From positions 1 to 35,726 of the forward strand of contig NATW01000091.1 in NCBI GenBank assembly GCA_003094555.1: a stretch of DNA of 35,726 nt. The letters are read 5' to 3'. The notes under the pieces are model-generated. The model saw only the letters and a program-made list of their open reading frames with translations. It searched no databases and was not told where the DNA came from. The translations under genes were made by a program, and so were the position numbers. This DNA is from a gamma proteobacterium symbiont of Ctena orbiculata (GTDB taxonomy: Bacteria > Pseudomonadota > Gammaproteobacteria > Chromatiales > Chromatiaceae). Shown here piece after piece: positions 1-7,877 of the stretch (positions are counted from its first letter, which is position 1; the number at the start of each line of letters is the position of its first letter).

Positions 1-498
1 GTGGGCCGGGTCCGCGCCATGGGGCTCTATCCGGAGGACAACGATGAGCTGGAGGGATTGGACGATCGGGATCCCGGTTTTGATCTCGGTGTCACTGCCC
101 GTTGGCAGACCGGTTTCGGCGAACTGAATGCACAGCTGCTGGCCGACGTCAGTGACACGTCCGATGGTCAGGAGGTGATTCTCAGCTATGCCTATCCCCT
201 CAAGCACGGTCAGTGGACTTTACGTCCGGAACTGGGGGTGAGCTGGCAGAGCAGTGATCTGGCTGACTACTACTTCGGGGTCGACACTGACGAGGCGACT
301 GCCCGTCGTGCGGTCTACGAGGTGGGATCAACAGTGACACCGTACGCCGGCATCGAGTTCGAATATGCCTTTGATCAGAAGATTGATCTGATCGGTGGCG
401 TCGGTGTGGGTCGCTTCGGGGACGAGATCAGTGACAGTCCGATTGTCGATGAAGCTAATTTGGCCGGTGGCTACCTCGGGCTGAGCTACAAGTTCTGA
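1..498 (+). CDS. MipA/OmpV family outer-membrane protein, C-terminal part (5' end outside window)
   Basis: The reading frame is open from the first base, so this is the C-terminal ~165 residues of a protein that in its family is normally about 250 residues long. It shows alternating polar/hydrophobic beta strands, the acidic loop-rich pattern of MipA/OmpV barrels, and ends in a terminal phenylalanine (GLSYKF), the usual outer-membrane insertion signal. MipA of E. coli is an outer-membrane scaffold protein that binds the lytic transglycosylase MltA; other members are linked to envelope stress and drug tolerance. It ends 5 bp before the HlyD adaptor gene, so it is probably the first visible gene of an envelope export operon. 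The family call rests on overall pattern, not on a unique motif. Confidence 0.7.
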   Translation: MGRVRAMGLYPEDNDELEGLDDRDPGFDLGVTARWQTGFGELNAQLLADVSDTSDGQEVILSYAYPLKHGQWTLRPELGVSWQSSDLADYYFGVDTDEATARRAVYEVGSTVTPYAGIEFEYAFDQKIDLIGGVGVGRFGDEISDSPIVDEANLAGGYLGLSYKF

Positions 499-503
499 GA
501 CCG

Positions 504-1586
504 ATGGTCATGAAACCGGGACGCATCCTTATCGCCCTGCTTGTTGGTTCGCTACTCCTCTCGGTTGCCTACCTGGTCCTGAGGGAGCAGCCACGGGAGG
601 TGGAGACCCTGGCCGTGGAGCGGGGCGACATGGAACTGGTGATCAGGGTGACCGGGGAGGTGATCAACGACCGACAGGTTGAGATCACCGCCCTGGTGGA
701 TGGTCAGGTCAACCGTGTCGACACCACCCTGGGTGCAGAGGTCGAGGAGGGAGAGATACTCGCCACCATGGACAATCGGGCGGCTGCCGCAAGCCGGCAA
801 CGGGCCAAGGCCTTCCTGCAGCAGCAGGATGTGCATCGACGTGAACAGCTGATGCGTTACCGGCGCTTGCAGAAACTTGCAGAAAAGGGCGCCGTCTCCA
901 CGGAGAAGCTGGAGGAGGCGAAACTCAACTGGGAGGCTGCCAGTGCGGCCTGGGAGGTGGCCCGGGCCGACCTGAGTCTGGCCGACGTGGCCCAGGAGTG
1001 GCAGCAGGTGCGCGCCCCCTTCGATGCGGTGGTGATCGGTAAATCGACGGAGGTGGGACAATGGGTGGAGGCCGGCACCAAGCTCTTCACCCTGGTGGCG
1101 CTGGCGCGTTGGGAGATCGAGGCCCATGTGGACGCGGTGGACAGCGGACGGGTACGGAAGGGACAGTCGGTGGTGGTTCGCTGCGACGCCTTTCCGGGGC
1201 GGGAGTGGCGATCCGCCGTCAACTGGATCGGACCGAGCGTGGAGCGGGAGCAGGACAAGCGTCTCAACACCTTTCGCGTGCGCCTTGGCCTTGGAGAGGA
1301 GCCCCCTCCGCTGCTGCTGGGACAGCAGCTGGATCTGGAGATCGCCGTGGAGCGACGCGATGGGGTATTGAAGCTTCCCTTTGCGGCCCTGCGGGAGAAC
1401 GATGAACGCACCGAGGTGGTGTTGATCGAAGCGGGAAGGGTGCGCTATCACGCCATACAGACCGGCTTGGAGGGCGACACCCACGTGGAGGTTACCCAGG
1501 GTCTCGAAGAGGGTATGAGAGTGGTGCGCCTGGATGGCCGGACGCTCGACCAGGGATTGCGGGTGAGTGCGGAGATAGGGCCATGA
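504..1586 (+). CDS. HlyD/MacA-type periplasmic adaptor (membrane fusion protein)
   Basis: A 360-residue protein with one N-terminal membrane anchor (about residues 7-26), then a split biotinyl-lipoyl domain (first half near 60-95, second near 170-195), an alpha-helical hairpin rich in Glu, Gln and Ala between them (about 95-160), and a beta-barrel C-terminal part. This is the layout of adaptors that link an inner-membrane pump to an outer-membrane channel. It overlaps the following ABC ATPase gene by 4 bp, and a FtsX-like permease follows, so it is the adaptor of a MacAB-like tripartite pump. No TolC gene is visible. The start could also be the ATG at 510; neither has a strong ribosome binding site. 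Substrate unknown. Confidence 0.88.
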   Translation: MVMKPGRILIALLVGSLLLSVAYLVLREQPREVETLAVERGDMELVIRVTGEVINDRQVEITALVDGQVNRVDTTLGAEVEEGEILATMDNRAAAASRQRAKAFLQQQDVHRREQLMRYRRLQKLAEKGAVSTEKLEEAKLNWEAASAAWEVARADLSLADVAQEWQQVRAPFDAVVIGKSTEVGQWVEAGTKLFTLVALARWEIEAHVDAVDSGRVRKGQSVVVRCDAFPGREWRSAVNWIGPSVEREQDKRLNTFRVRLGLGEEPPPLLLGQQLDLEIAVERRDGVLKLPFAALRENDERTEVVLIEAGRVRYHAIQTGLEGDTHVEVTQGLEEGMRVVRLDGRTLDQGLRVSAEIGP

Positions 1587-2245
1587 TCGAAATCGAAGGC
1601 CTCTGTAAATCCTACTGGCGGGCCGGTGCGGAGCTGACGGTGATCCACGATGTGGATCTCAAGGTCGATGGCGGTGAGTTCGTCGCCATCATGGGGCCTT
1701 CCGGTTCGGGCAAGAGCACCCTGCTCAACATTATCGGCTGTCTCGATGTGGCGGATCGCGGCCACTATCTGCTCAGCGGTGAGGTGGTGGACCACGCCAT
1801 CCCCCATCGGCTCGCCCGCCTCAGGGCGCGCTATATCGGATTCATCTTTCAATCCTTCAATCTTATTCCGACCCGCACCGCGCTGGAGAATGTCGCCCTG
1901 CCGCTCCTCTACCAGGGGATCGCGGGTTCGGCCCGGCAACAGCGTGCCCTCTCCGCCCTGGAACACGTGGGCATGGCGGACCGGGCCTCCCATCTGCCCA
2001 ACCAGCTCTCCGGCGGCCAGCAGCAGCGGGTGGCGATCGCCCGGGCCCTGGTCAACCGGCCTTCACTGCTGATCGCGGACGAGCCCACCGGCGCCCTGGA
2101 CAGCCGCAACGGCGCCCAGGTGATGTCGCTCTTCAAGAGTCTGCACGCCGAGGGACATACCCTGCTGATGGTGACCCATGACCCGGTCATCGGCGAGGCG
2201 GCCGACCGCATAGTGCGTCTGCGCGATGGGGAGATCCTCCCATGA
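1583..2245 (+). CDS. MacB/LolD-type ABC transporter ATP-binding protein
   Basis: A 220-residue stand-alone ABC ATPase with all motifs intact: Walker A GPSGSGKS at 38-45, Q-loop Q90, signature LSGGQ at 142-146, Walker B LLIADE at 162-167 and the switch histidine H199. Length and sequence style (QSFNLIPTRTALENV, DEPTGALD) fit the MacB/LolD/FtsE group, which powers extrusion from the periplasm by mechanotransmission instead of transport through the membrane. The start overlaps the adaptor's end and the stop overlaps the permease start by 4 bp (ATGA), indicating tight translational coupling. Unlike canonical MacB, ATPase and permease are separate polypeptides here. Confidence 0.93.
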   Translation: MIEIEGLCKSYWRAGAELTVIHDVDLKVDGGEFVAIMGPSGSGKSTLLNIIGCLDVADRGHYLLSGEVVDHAIPHRLARLRARYIGFIFQSFNLIPTRTALENVALPLLYQGIAGSARQQRALSALEHVGMADRASHLPNQLSGGQQQRVAIARALVNRPSLLIADEPTGALDSRNGAQVMSLFKSLHAEGHTLLMVTHDPVIGEAADRIVRLRDGEILP

Positions 2246-3486
2246 ATCAGTTGCTTGTCTCTATCGAATTGATAAAAGAGGCGTTGCGGGCGCTCAGGGA
2301 GAATCGCCTGCGCTCCCTGTTGAGCCTGGTGGGCATAGCCATCGGCATCGCCGCGGTGATGACGGTCAGCGCGGTGAGCAGCGGCGGCAAGGTCTTCGTC
2401 ATGAAAGAGCTGGAGACCTTCGGGCTGCGCTCCGTCTGGGTCTTCCGTGACTATAACGACAAGGACCCAAACCGGCGGGTGCGGACAGGATCGGGTCTGC
2501 TGGAGCAGGACCTGGATCTGTTGCGAGGCGACTGTTGTCCTGCGGTACGCAACATCAGTCCTGTGTTACTGATGGAGAGTGAGTCGATCATCCAATGGGG
2601 CAATCGTTACAGCAATGCCGCGATCAAAGGGGTGAATGCGGACTTTCTCAGTATCAATAACGATCACCTGAAGCAGGGGCGTGGATTCAGGGAACAGGAG
2701 ATCAACGCCCGACGTCCGGTGGTATTGATCGGCGAGACAGTGGCCAAGGATCTGTTCCCCCAAGTGGAAATTCCCATCGGCCGGCATCTGCGCATAGGTG
2801 GAAGGAAATACCGGGTGATCGGTGTGCTGCAATACAAGAGCCGTGACCTGCTGGCGAGTATCGGCTCCGAGGGTGGCGAGGATGCCAATAACCGGATTCT
2901 GCTGCCCTATACCCTGGTACAGCAGATGAACGGCAATCGGGAGATCAGTTACCTGCAGGCGGAGGCGGTCTCTTTGCAACAGGCGGAGCGGGCGGCGGAG
3001 CAGATGAAACAGGTGTTACAGCGGCGACATCGGGGTGCATACCAATATAGCCAGGTGACACTCGCCTCCTATCTGAAGACAGTGGACCGCATTCTCGGCG
3101 GTATCACCGCCATGGGGGTAGTGGCGGCCTCCACCTCCCTGCTGGTGGGCGGAATCGGTGTGGCGGGGATCATGAGCACCGCGGTGGTGGAACGGATCCG
3201 CGAGATCGGTGTGAGGATGGCGATCGGGGCGACACGCCGGCAGATACTTTTCCAGTTCCTGGCAGAAGCGGTGCTGATCAGTGTCATCGGTGGCTTTGCC
3301 GGACTGACTATTGGGCTGATCCTGGGTGGCCTGCTCGATCTTGTAACCGGCTTTCCACTCATTCCGACGACCACAGGCATCCTGGTCGGTTTCCTGGTCT
3401 CGGTACTGGTGGGTTTGGCTTCCGGCTACTATCCGGCACAGCGTGCCGCGGGTTTTTTACCGGTTGAAGCGTTACGGAGAGACTAG
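2242..3486 (+). CDS. MacB-like ABC transporter permease (FtsX/MacB_PCD)
   Basis: A 414-residue permease with the MacB topology: an amphipathic N-terminus and first membrane segment (about residues 25-46, containing GIAIGIAAV), a large periplasmic domain (about 50-280), then three C-terminal membrane segments (about 283-310, 330-360, 370-398). The conserved cytoplasmic stretch REIGVRMAIGATRRQI sits between membrane segments 2 and 3, as expected for FtsX-family permeases. It pairs with the ATPase encoded immediately upstream. The pump probably expels a periplasmic compound or lipoprotein; nothing in the sequence names the substrate. Confidence 0.9.
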   Translation: MNQLLVSIELIKEALRALRENRLRSLLSLVGIAIGIAAVMTVSAVSSGGKVFVMKELETFGLRSVWVFRDYNDKDPNRRVRTGSGLLEQDLDLLRGDCCPAVRNISPVLLMESESIIQWGNRYSNAAIKGVNADFLSINNDHLKQGRGFREQEINARRPVVLIGETVAKDLFPQVEIPIGRHLRIGGRKYRVIGVLQYKSRDLLASIGSEGGEDANNRILLPYTLVQQMNGNREISYLQAEAVSLQQAERAAEQMKQVLQRRHRGAYQYSQVTLASYLKTVDRILGGITAMGVVAASTSLLVGGIGVAGIMSTAVVERIREIGVRMAIGATRRQILFQFLAEAVLISVIGGFAGLTIGLILGGLLDLVTGFPLIPTTTGILVGFLVSVLVGLASGYYPAQRAAGFLPVEALRRD

Positions 3487-3491
3487 ACATT

Positions 3492-4610
3492 ATGGGAATT
3501 CGACATCACATATCTACTCGTCGCATTGGCGCCAATGAAAAGAGTCGCTATCTGCTGAAAGAGGATGTCACCGATTTCATCGAGCAGGCAAGGCACGAAA
3601 ACAGTATCCCCGCCATGGCGGTAGTCGTCATGGACTCGGAGCGAATGCTTATCGCGGATATCCAAGGTGAAAGGGTAGTGGGCTCGAACAGCAGCGCCAC
3701 CCTGGATGACTATTTTCATATCGGCTCCTGCACAAAATCGGTCCTGGCTGTAATGGCCGGCAGATTGATCGAGCAAGCAAAACTAAGCTGGAATACGCGA
3801 TTCTTCGATCTCTATCCAGACTTGAAGGCGCTGTCCAGAAATGAATATCTCACTATTACCCTGGAGGATCTGTTGCTGTGTCAAGCCGGCATCATCCCGT
3901 TTACGGCTGGTGAAGAGTACTCCGGGTTAGATGCAACGGTGTCCAGATCAAGAGAGGATTTTATAGCCTATCTGATACGACAGAAACCGGCCGCAAAGAG
4001 ATCCAGGCATGGTTTTAAACATCTCTACTCGAATGCAAGTTACACCATGGCTGCAGCCATGCTGGAGCAGGTTGCGGGATTGACCTGGGAGGAGTTGGTC
4101 CAGCAAACCCTTTCCCGTGATCTGCAGCTGCCGGTCATATTCGGTTGGCCGAATAAGCACCACAGGAATCAGCCCTGGGGTCACGCGGAGATCGACGGCA
4201 CGCTGAAGGCCCTCTCTCCGGAACATGAATACAGGCTTCCTGACATCATCGCCCCCGCCGGCGACCTTAGTCTGAAACCCTTGGACTATGCAAGCTATGT
4301 CCAACTTCACCTGCAGGGATTAATGGGCAAAGACAACTATCTTGCCGCAGGCACCTACCGGACGATTCACTATCGCCAACGGGGATTCTCCTTCGGTGTG
4401 GTAAATGCAAGCGCTTGGGGTGAGCGTTATTCAATGTTCGATGGCAGCGCCGGTACCTTTTACTGCGCAACCATGCTCTTTCCCGACTCCGACTTTGCGT
4501 TTGTCGTCATGACCAATTCAGGTACGGCTCCGGCCGTAAAAGGAATAACCTGGATTTCCAAAAAGATTATAAAAAAGTATTTCAAACTGTGGTGGATGTT
4601 CTGGATGTGA
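3492..4610 (+). CDS. Serine hydrolase of the beta-lactamase/class C esterase family
   Basis: A 372-residue protein with the family's active-site features: SCTK at 79-82 (SxxK; nucleophile S79, base K82) and YSN at 179-181 (YxN). The third motif is probably DGSAG near residue 317. These enzymes act as esterases, D-peptidases or amide hydrolases; true beta-lactamase activity is rare. No signal peptide is visible, so it may be cytoplasmic. It begins 5 bp after the permease stop and belongs to the same transcription unit. The lower-GC style compared with the pump genes suggests a different history. Together with the pump it could modify or detoxify an exported compound, which is inference. Confidence 0.82.
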   Translation: MGIRHHISTRRIGANEKSRYLLKEDVTDFIEQARHENSIPAMAVVVMDSERMLIADIQGERVVGSNSSATLDDYFHIGSCTKSVLAVMAGRLIEQAKLSWNTRFFDLYPDLKALSRNEYLTITLEDLLLCQAGIIPFTAGEEYSGLDATVSRSREDFIAYLIRQKPAAKRSRHGFKHLYSNASYTMAAAMLEQVAGLTWEELVQQTLSRDLQLPVIFGWPNKHHRNQPWGHAEIDGTLKALSPEHEYRLPDIIAPAGDLSLKPLDYASYVQLHLQGLMGKDNYLAAGTYRTIHYRQRGFSFGVVNASAWGERYSMFDGSAGTFYCATMLFPDSDFAFVVMTNSGTAPAVKGITWISKKIIKKYFKLWWMFWM

Positions 4611-4644
4611 TTTCTGGGGCTGGTTTCAATGAAAAGGTGAAGAG

Positions 4645-5487
4645 ATGACAGTGCGACTTTTGAATGGCTTTGTAATGGCATTGATCTGTGTCTGCTTGCT
4701 GACGGCTTGTACAACACTGCGTAATGTCAAACATCAACCGATAGAGGGTACACGGATTGGTTATGCCTCGCTTGGTCAAGGACCGGCAACCATCGTTCTG
4801 GAAGCGGGGCTGGGTGACGGTATGGCGAGCTGGGACGGGATCATGGATGAGCTGTCGGAAATCACTAGGGTCTTTGCCTACAGTCGGCCGGGGTATTTCC
4901 CCAGTAGTGCAACGGATAGACTGCGAACGCCGCAACAGGTCGTGGATGATCTGCGCCACTTGCTGAAGCGGACGGGGCATCGACCTCCCTATCTGCTGGT
5001 TGGGCACTCTATGGGTGGACTCTATGTCCTCAATTTCGTCGAGCGCTATCCGGATGAGGTGGCTGGTGTGGTGCTGGTGGATGGGCGTCACCCCATGACC
5101 ACCCAGGCCTGTCTTGAAAGAGGGCTTAGTGGCTGCAATATGCCGCATCTGATGCAGGCCCTGCTTCCCTCCCATGCCCTCGAAGAGTACCAGGCCGCGC
5201 AATCCACAAGAATGCCCGTCACCATGGGTGACAAGCCCTTGGCGGTGATCAGCAGGGCGCCGGATCGAGGTATGACGTCGGCGGCCTGGCGGGCGTTATG
5301 GTCGGAGATGCAGGAGGATTTGTCAGAATTGAGTGGTCGCAGCAGGCACCTGGTTGCAGAGCATGGGGGGCACTATGTGCATAAGGACGAACCGGAGAGA
5401 GTGATCGAAGCTGTCAACTGGGTCTTCTCCAACTGGCGCGCCGATGTTGGAAGCGTGTCTGATCCAAAGCTTGGTGTGAGCAATTAA
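4645..5487 (+). CDS. Lipoprotein alpha/beta hydrolase
   Basis: A 280-residue protein with a lipoprotein signal: hydrophobic segment 8-20 and a lipobox LTAC ending in C22, so it should be lipid-anchored on the periplasmic side. The alpha/beta-hydrolase core carries the nucleophile elbow GHSMGG with S122 and an aspartate in LVDGRHP (D146). A late histidine in the EHGGHYVHKDEP segment is the likely catalytic base. The nearest family members are esterases or lipases. It starts 34 bp after the serine hydrolase and probably ends this operon. Substrate not predictable. Confidence 0.85.
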   Translation: MTVRLLNGFVMALICVCLLTACTTLRNVKHQPIEGTRIGYASLGQGPATIVLEAGLGDGMASWDGIMDELSEITRVFAYSRPGYFPSSATDRLRTPQQVVDDLRHLLKRTGHRPPYLLVGHSMGGLYVLNFVERYPDEVAGVVLVDGRHPMTTQACLERGLSGCNMPHLMQALLPSHALEEYQAAQSTRMPVTMGDKPLAVISRAPDRGMTSAAWRALWSEMQEDLSELSGRSRHLVAEHGGHYVHKDEPERVIEAVNWVFSNWRADVGSVSDPKLGVSN

Positions 5488-5555
5488 AAGTCGTCTCACG
5501 CCACCCCAAGATATTATTTAGCGGCCATCCAGAAATACAGTCTTTTTTAAAAACA

Positions 5556-5627
5556 CGTCATCCCGGCAAATGCCGGGATCCAGAGAAGTCAATGAGGTAC
5601 TAGATTCCGGCATTCGCCGGAATGACG
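5556..5627. repeat. Inverted-repeat element made of two hairpins (MITE/REP-like)
   Basis: Two 28-nt arms (5556-5583 and 5600-5627) are inverted copies of each other with four differences, separated by 16 nt. Each arm is itself a hairpin with an 8-bp stem and 4-nt loop (ATCCCGGC/GCCGGGAT on the left, ATTCCGGC/GCCGGAAT read on the opposite strand on the right). Two of the four differences are compensatory: C-G in the left stem is replaced by T-A in the right. It lies in the intergenic region after the lipoprotein hydrolase gene. Such CCGGnnnnnnCCGG-type repeats are frequent in proteobacterial genomes; here it could also act as a transcription terminator. Confidence 0.8.
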
Positions 5628-5700
5628 AGAGTTGCAATTTCCGGATGGGCACTATTTAGGTTTATCCTGTTGCGCTATGCATGGATTGGCGAATCAGCTA

Positions 5701-5718
5701 AAGTCGATCGATCGACTT
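5701..5718. promoter_or_regulatory. Perfect 18-bp palindrome upstream of the TSUP permease
   Basis: AAGTCGATCGATCGACTT is identical to its reverse complement over all 18 bases. It ends 16 bp before the ATG of the permease gene, where it would overlap the 5' leader or promoter. A perfect palindrome of this length is a plausible operator for a dimeric repressor, or an RNA hairpin masking the ribosome binding site. The core GATCGATC is also simple-sequence-like, so function is unproven. Confidence 0.45.
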
Positions 5719-5734
5719 GGTGCAACGGGTGGTC

Positions 5735-6496
5735 ATGACTTACCAACTGCTATTTCTGTTCGCTGCAGGATTCTTCGGTGGCGTACTCAACGCCATTGCG
5801 GGCGGTGGCAGTTTTATCACATTCCCCGCATTACTGTTTGTCGGTGTAGCCCCCATCAGCGCCAATGCCACCAACACCTTTGCCTCCTGTGCGGGCTATA
5901 TGAGCGGCGCCTATGCACTGCGCAAGGAGCTGCTGGCTTACCGTGCCCAGTTGCCGCGACTCATCATCGTCAGCTTGGTTGGTGGCAGTACAGGTGCGTT
6001 ATTGCTGTTGCTTACCCCGGAGTCGGTGTTTCGTCAAGCCATCCCCTGGCTGCTGCTCTTCGCCACCCTGTTGTTCATCTGTGGCGGGCGGTTCAATCGA
6101 GCCTTGAAGCAATATGCCTCCGGACATCCGCACGCTTCCCTGTTGGGCGGTCTGTTGCTGCTTTTACTGTTGCTGGGGATCTCGGTCTATGGCGGTTTTT
6201 TCAATGCAGGTTTGGGGATCATCATTCTCAGCTATCTGGCATTGGAGGGGTTTGGTGATATCAATGCCATGAACGGACTGAAACTGCTCATATCATCCGT
6301 GGTGTCGCTGATTGCCATCGCCCTGTTTATCGTTAACGGGGCCATCGCCTGGTACGAAGGGATTGTGGTCATGTTTGGCACCCTGGTGGGTGGGTATGTG
6401 GCGGCCCATCTCTCCCGCCAGTTGCCTCAGACCTATGTCAGGATCTTTGTTGTCCTGGCCGGCAGTGGCATGTCCCTCTATTTCTTCTTGAATTAG
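5735..6496 (+). CDS. TSUP family membrane permease (TauE/SafE, sulfite/organosulfonate exporter family)
   Basis: A 253-residue very hydrophobic protein with about 7-8 membrane segments. The N-terminus LFLFAAGFFGGVLNAIAGGGS contains the hallmark GxxxGxxxxxxGGGG-type motif of TSUP proteins. The family moves sulfite, thiosulfate, sulfoacetate or related organic anions across the inner membrane. The frame also has TTG and GTG codons upstream (5717-5729), but ATG 5735 gives the standard family N-terminus. It stands alone between the lipoprotein gene and a convergent minus-strand gene, preceded by a palindrome and an inverted-repeat element. A role in sulfur metabolism fits the suggested lineage but is inferred. 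Confidence 0.88.
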   Translation: MTYQLLFLFAAGFFGGVLNAIAGGGSFITFPALLFVGVAPISANATNTFASCAGYMSGAYALRKELLAYRAQLPRLIIVSLVGGSTGALLLLLTPESVFRQAIPWLLLFATLLFICGGRFNRALKQYASGHPHASLLGGLLLLLLLLGISVYGGFFNAGLGIIILSYLALEGFGDINAMNGLKLLISSVVSLIAIALFIVNGAIAWYEGIVVMFGTLVGGYVAAHLSRQLPQTYVRIFVVLAGSGMSLYFFLN

Positions 6497-6531
6497 TGTT
6501 AACAGGCCCTAAGCTGAACACGTCTGTGTTG

Positions 6532-6996
6532 TCAGCTCGTGTATGATTTCAGTGATACGCTTATCCAGTCTGGCTTCAACAACCTTGAGTTTGTTTTTTT
6601 TACATTGATTTCGCTGCCGGCAGGTTGTGACAACTGCCGCAGCATCGGGACAAGTTCAAGCGCATAATCGGGTTGATGATTGTTTTCCAATGCCTGTAAC
6701 AAAGCCTGATCGGCATTACGATAGTCGCGTAGTTTACAGTAGACGCAGCTGATGCGCAGGTAGATGGCAAACTGCCGCTTTGTCGCATCACTGAGGCCGT
6801 GGTCAAGGACGGCATAGTGCTCCTTTGCCTGATAATAGTCGGCTGCCTCGAATGAGGCATCAGCTTCAGACAGGAGTCGAGAGTTGCAGTTGTCGATCCA
6901 GAAATCGATACGGTCGCCGTAAAGGTTGAATTTATGATTTCTGAACTCTGCCTTGGTCAACCATTCACGTGCTTCCAGGTATTGTCCCAGTCGCAT
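6532..6996 (-). CDS. TPR-like protein, probably the C-terminal half of a gene split by an in-frame TAG
   Basis: From ATG 6996 this encodes 154 residues with paired amphipathic helices of the tetratricopeptide type (for example around GQYLEAREWLTKAEF, YYQAKEHYAVLDHG and KLRDYRNADQALLQALENN). The same frame is open for another 32 codons upstream, up to a TAG at 7093-7095, and those codons also read as a TPR helix pair (about IVKDNFEQEKKRY to IIGRHYM). The gene therefore probably did not originally begin at 6996. No good ribosome binding site precedes 6996. TPR proteins are interaction scaffolds; no partner is evident. It ends convergent with the TSUP gene. Confidence 0.5.
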   Translation of the reverse strand: MRLGQYLEAREWLTKAEFRNHKFNLYGDRIDFWIDNCNSRLLSEADASFEAADYYQAKEHYAVLDHGLSDATKRQFAIYLRISCVYCKLRDYRNADQALLQALENNHQPDYALELVPMLRQLSQPAGSEINVKKTNSRLLKPDWISVSLKSYTS

Positions 6997-7092
6997 GTAG
7001 TGACGGCCGATGATGAATGCGCTTTGGGTATATCTTTTCTTCTCCTGTTCGAAGTTGTCTTTGACTATATTGATGATGCCTTGAGAGTCCTG

Positions 7093-7335
7093 CTATTCAA
7101 TGTTAAGTTCCAGGTCCGCAATCACATCGTGGTGTTTACGTGAATGCAGGCTCATCTCATGCAGGGCTTCTCTGGCCGCTTTGTGGACCTCTTCAGCCTC
7201 CTCCTCATCGGAAATAATATCCGCCAGCACCAGCAAGGCCCCAACGTCGCGAGCCTCCCCCAGTGCTTTGGCGGAGGCGCAGCGTTGAGTGACATCATCC
7301 GACCTCAACAAAAACTTCATGCAAAAGAGCATCAT
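7093..7335 (-). CDS. HEAT-repeat fragment, in frame with the downstream TPR reading frame
   Basis: An 80-residue product with a HEAT/PBS-lyase-like helical repeat (RCASAKALGEARDVGALLVL, then DEEEAEEVHKAAREALHEM). GGTGAG lies directly before the ATG at 7335, so the start may be this or the next ATG (7332 or 7320). It stops at TAG 7093-7095 while the same frame continues open into the TPR segment, so the two are probably one former gene of about 267 codons (HEAT plus TPR) broken by a CAG-to-TAG change. Function unknown. Confidence 0.5.
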   Translation of the reverse strand: MMLFCMKFLLRSDDVTQRCASAKALGEARDVGALLVLADIISDEEEAEEVHKAAREALHEMSLHSRKHHDVIADLELNIE

Positions 7336-7367
7336 CTCACCAATATGCTCTTGCTTGCGTCCCCACT

Positions 7368-7676
7368 ATGTACACTGAGGGTATCCCCGGCAGCATGAAG
7401 TTCATCTGCTATCACGAAGCTGGTAATTCCACTTATCGAGTATCTACGACACTGTTGCAGGGGATGGTGTTGTTGGTTGTGTCGTTTGATGGCGAGCCGC
7501 ATAGTGTTGTCCGCTGTGGTGCGAGAACCTCTGTTTCTAAGCTAAGTCCAAAGTACTGGGTGAGTCAATTAGAAGATACTGGAATATCCATTGTGCATGG
7601 CCCAGCAGGCGCTCATTTGATTCCTAAACTCGATATCTATCATCACTGCGAAGGTATGCGTGCATGCCACTGGTGA
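7368..7676 (+). CDS. Hypothetical protein, 102 residues
   Basis: An open frame of 102 codons divergent from the HEAT fragment, with a possible internal start at ATG 7395. I do not recognise a family. The translated sequence has a plausible mix of hydrophobic strand-like stretches (TTLLQGMVLLVVSFDG) and polar residues, but there is no clear ribosome binding site. It may be a small real gene or a remnant in a degraded stretch that also includes the interrupted HEAT/TPR gene. The following 200 bp up to the ppk2 gene show no supported gene. Confidence 0.3.
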   Translation: MYTEGIPGSMKFICYHEAGNSTYRVSTTLLQGMVLLVVSFDGEPHSVVRCGARTSVSKLSPKYWVSQLEDTGISIVHGPAGAHLIPKLDIYHHCEGMRACHW

Positions 7677-7877
7677 CGAACCGCAGGAAAGGTTTGGCCG
7701 CTCGGATGGGTTCGCTCAGCAAACTCATGGTTGACGCTGACGATTTCCATTGGATACTGACGCGAATATCTTTCATTATCGGTACCACATAGAACTTGAG
7801 GTAATATGTGCAATGGAATTGTAACAGTCCCCGGGAGCAGCCGTGATATTTTTATCTCATGAATGCGGAGCAACAAG

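Noticed and set aside
552-1484. 310-codon minus-strand frame over the adaptor gene
   Set aside because: Shadow of the well-supported HlyD-type gene; no domain features.
7093-7095. TAG read through as pyrrolysine or other recoding
   Set aside because: No Pyl genes are visible and the host gene is not a methylamine methyltransferase; a nonsense mutation is simpler.
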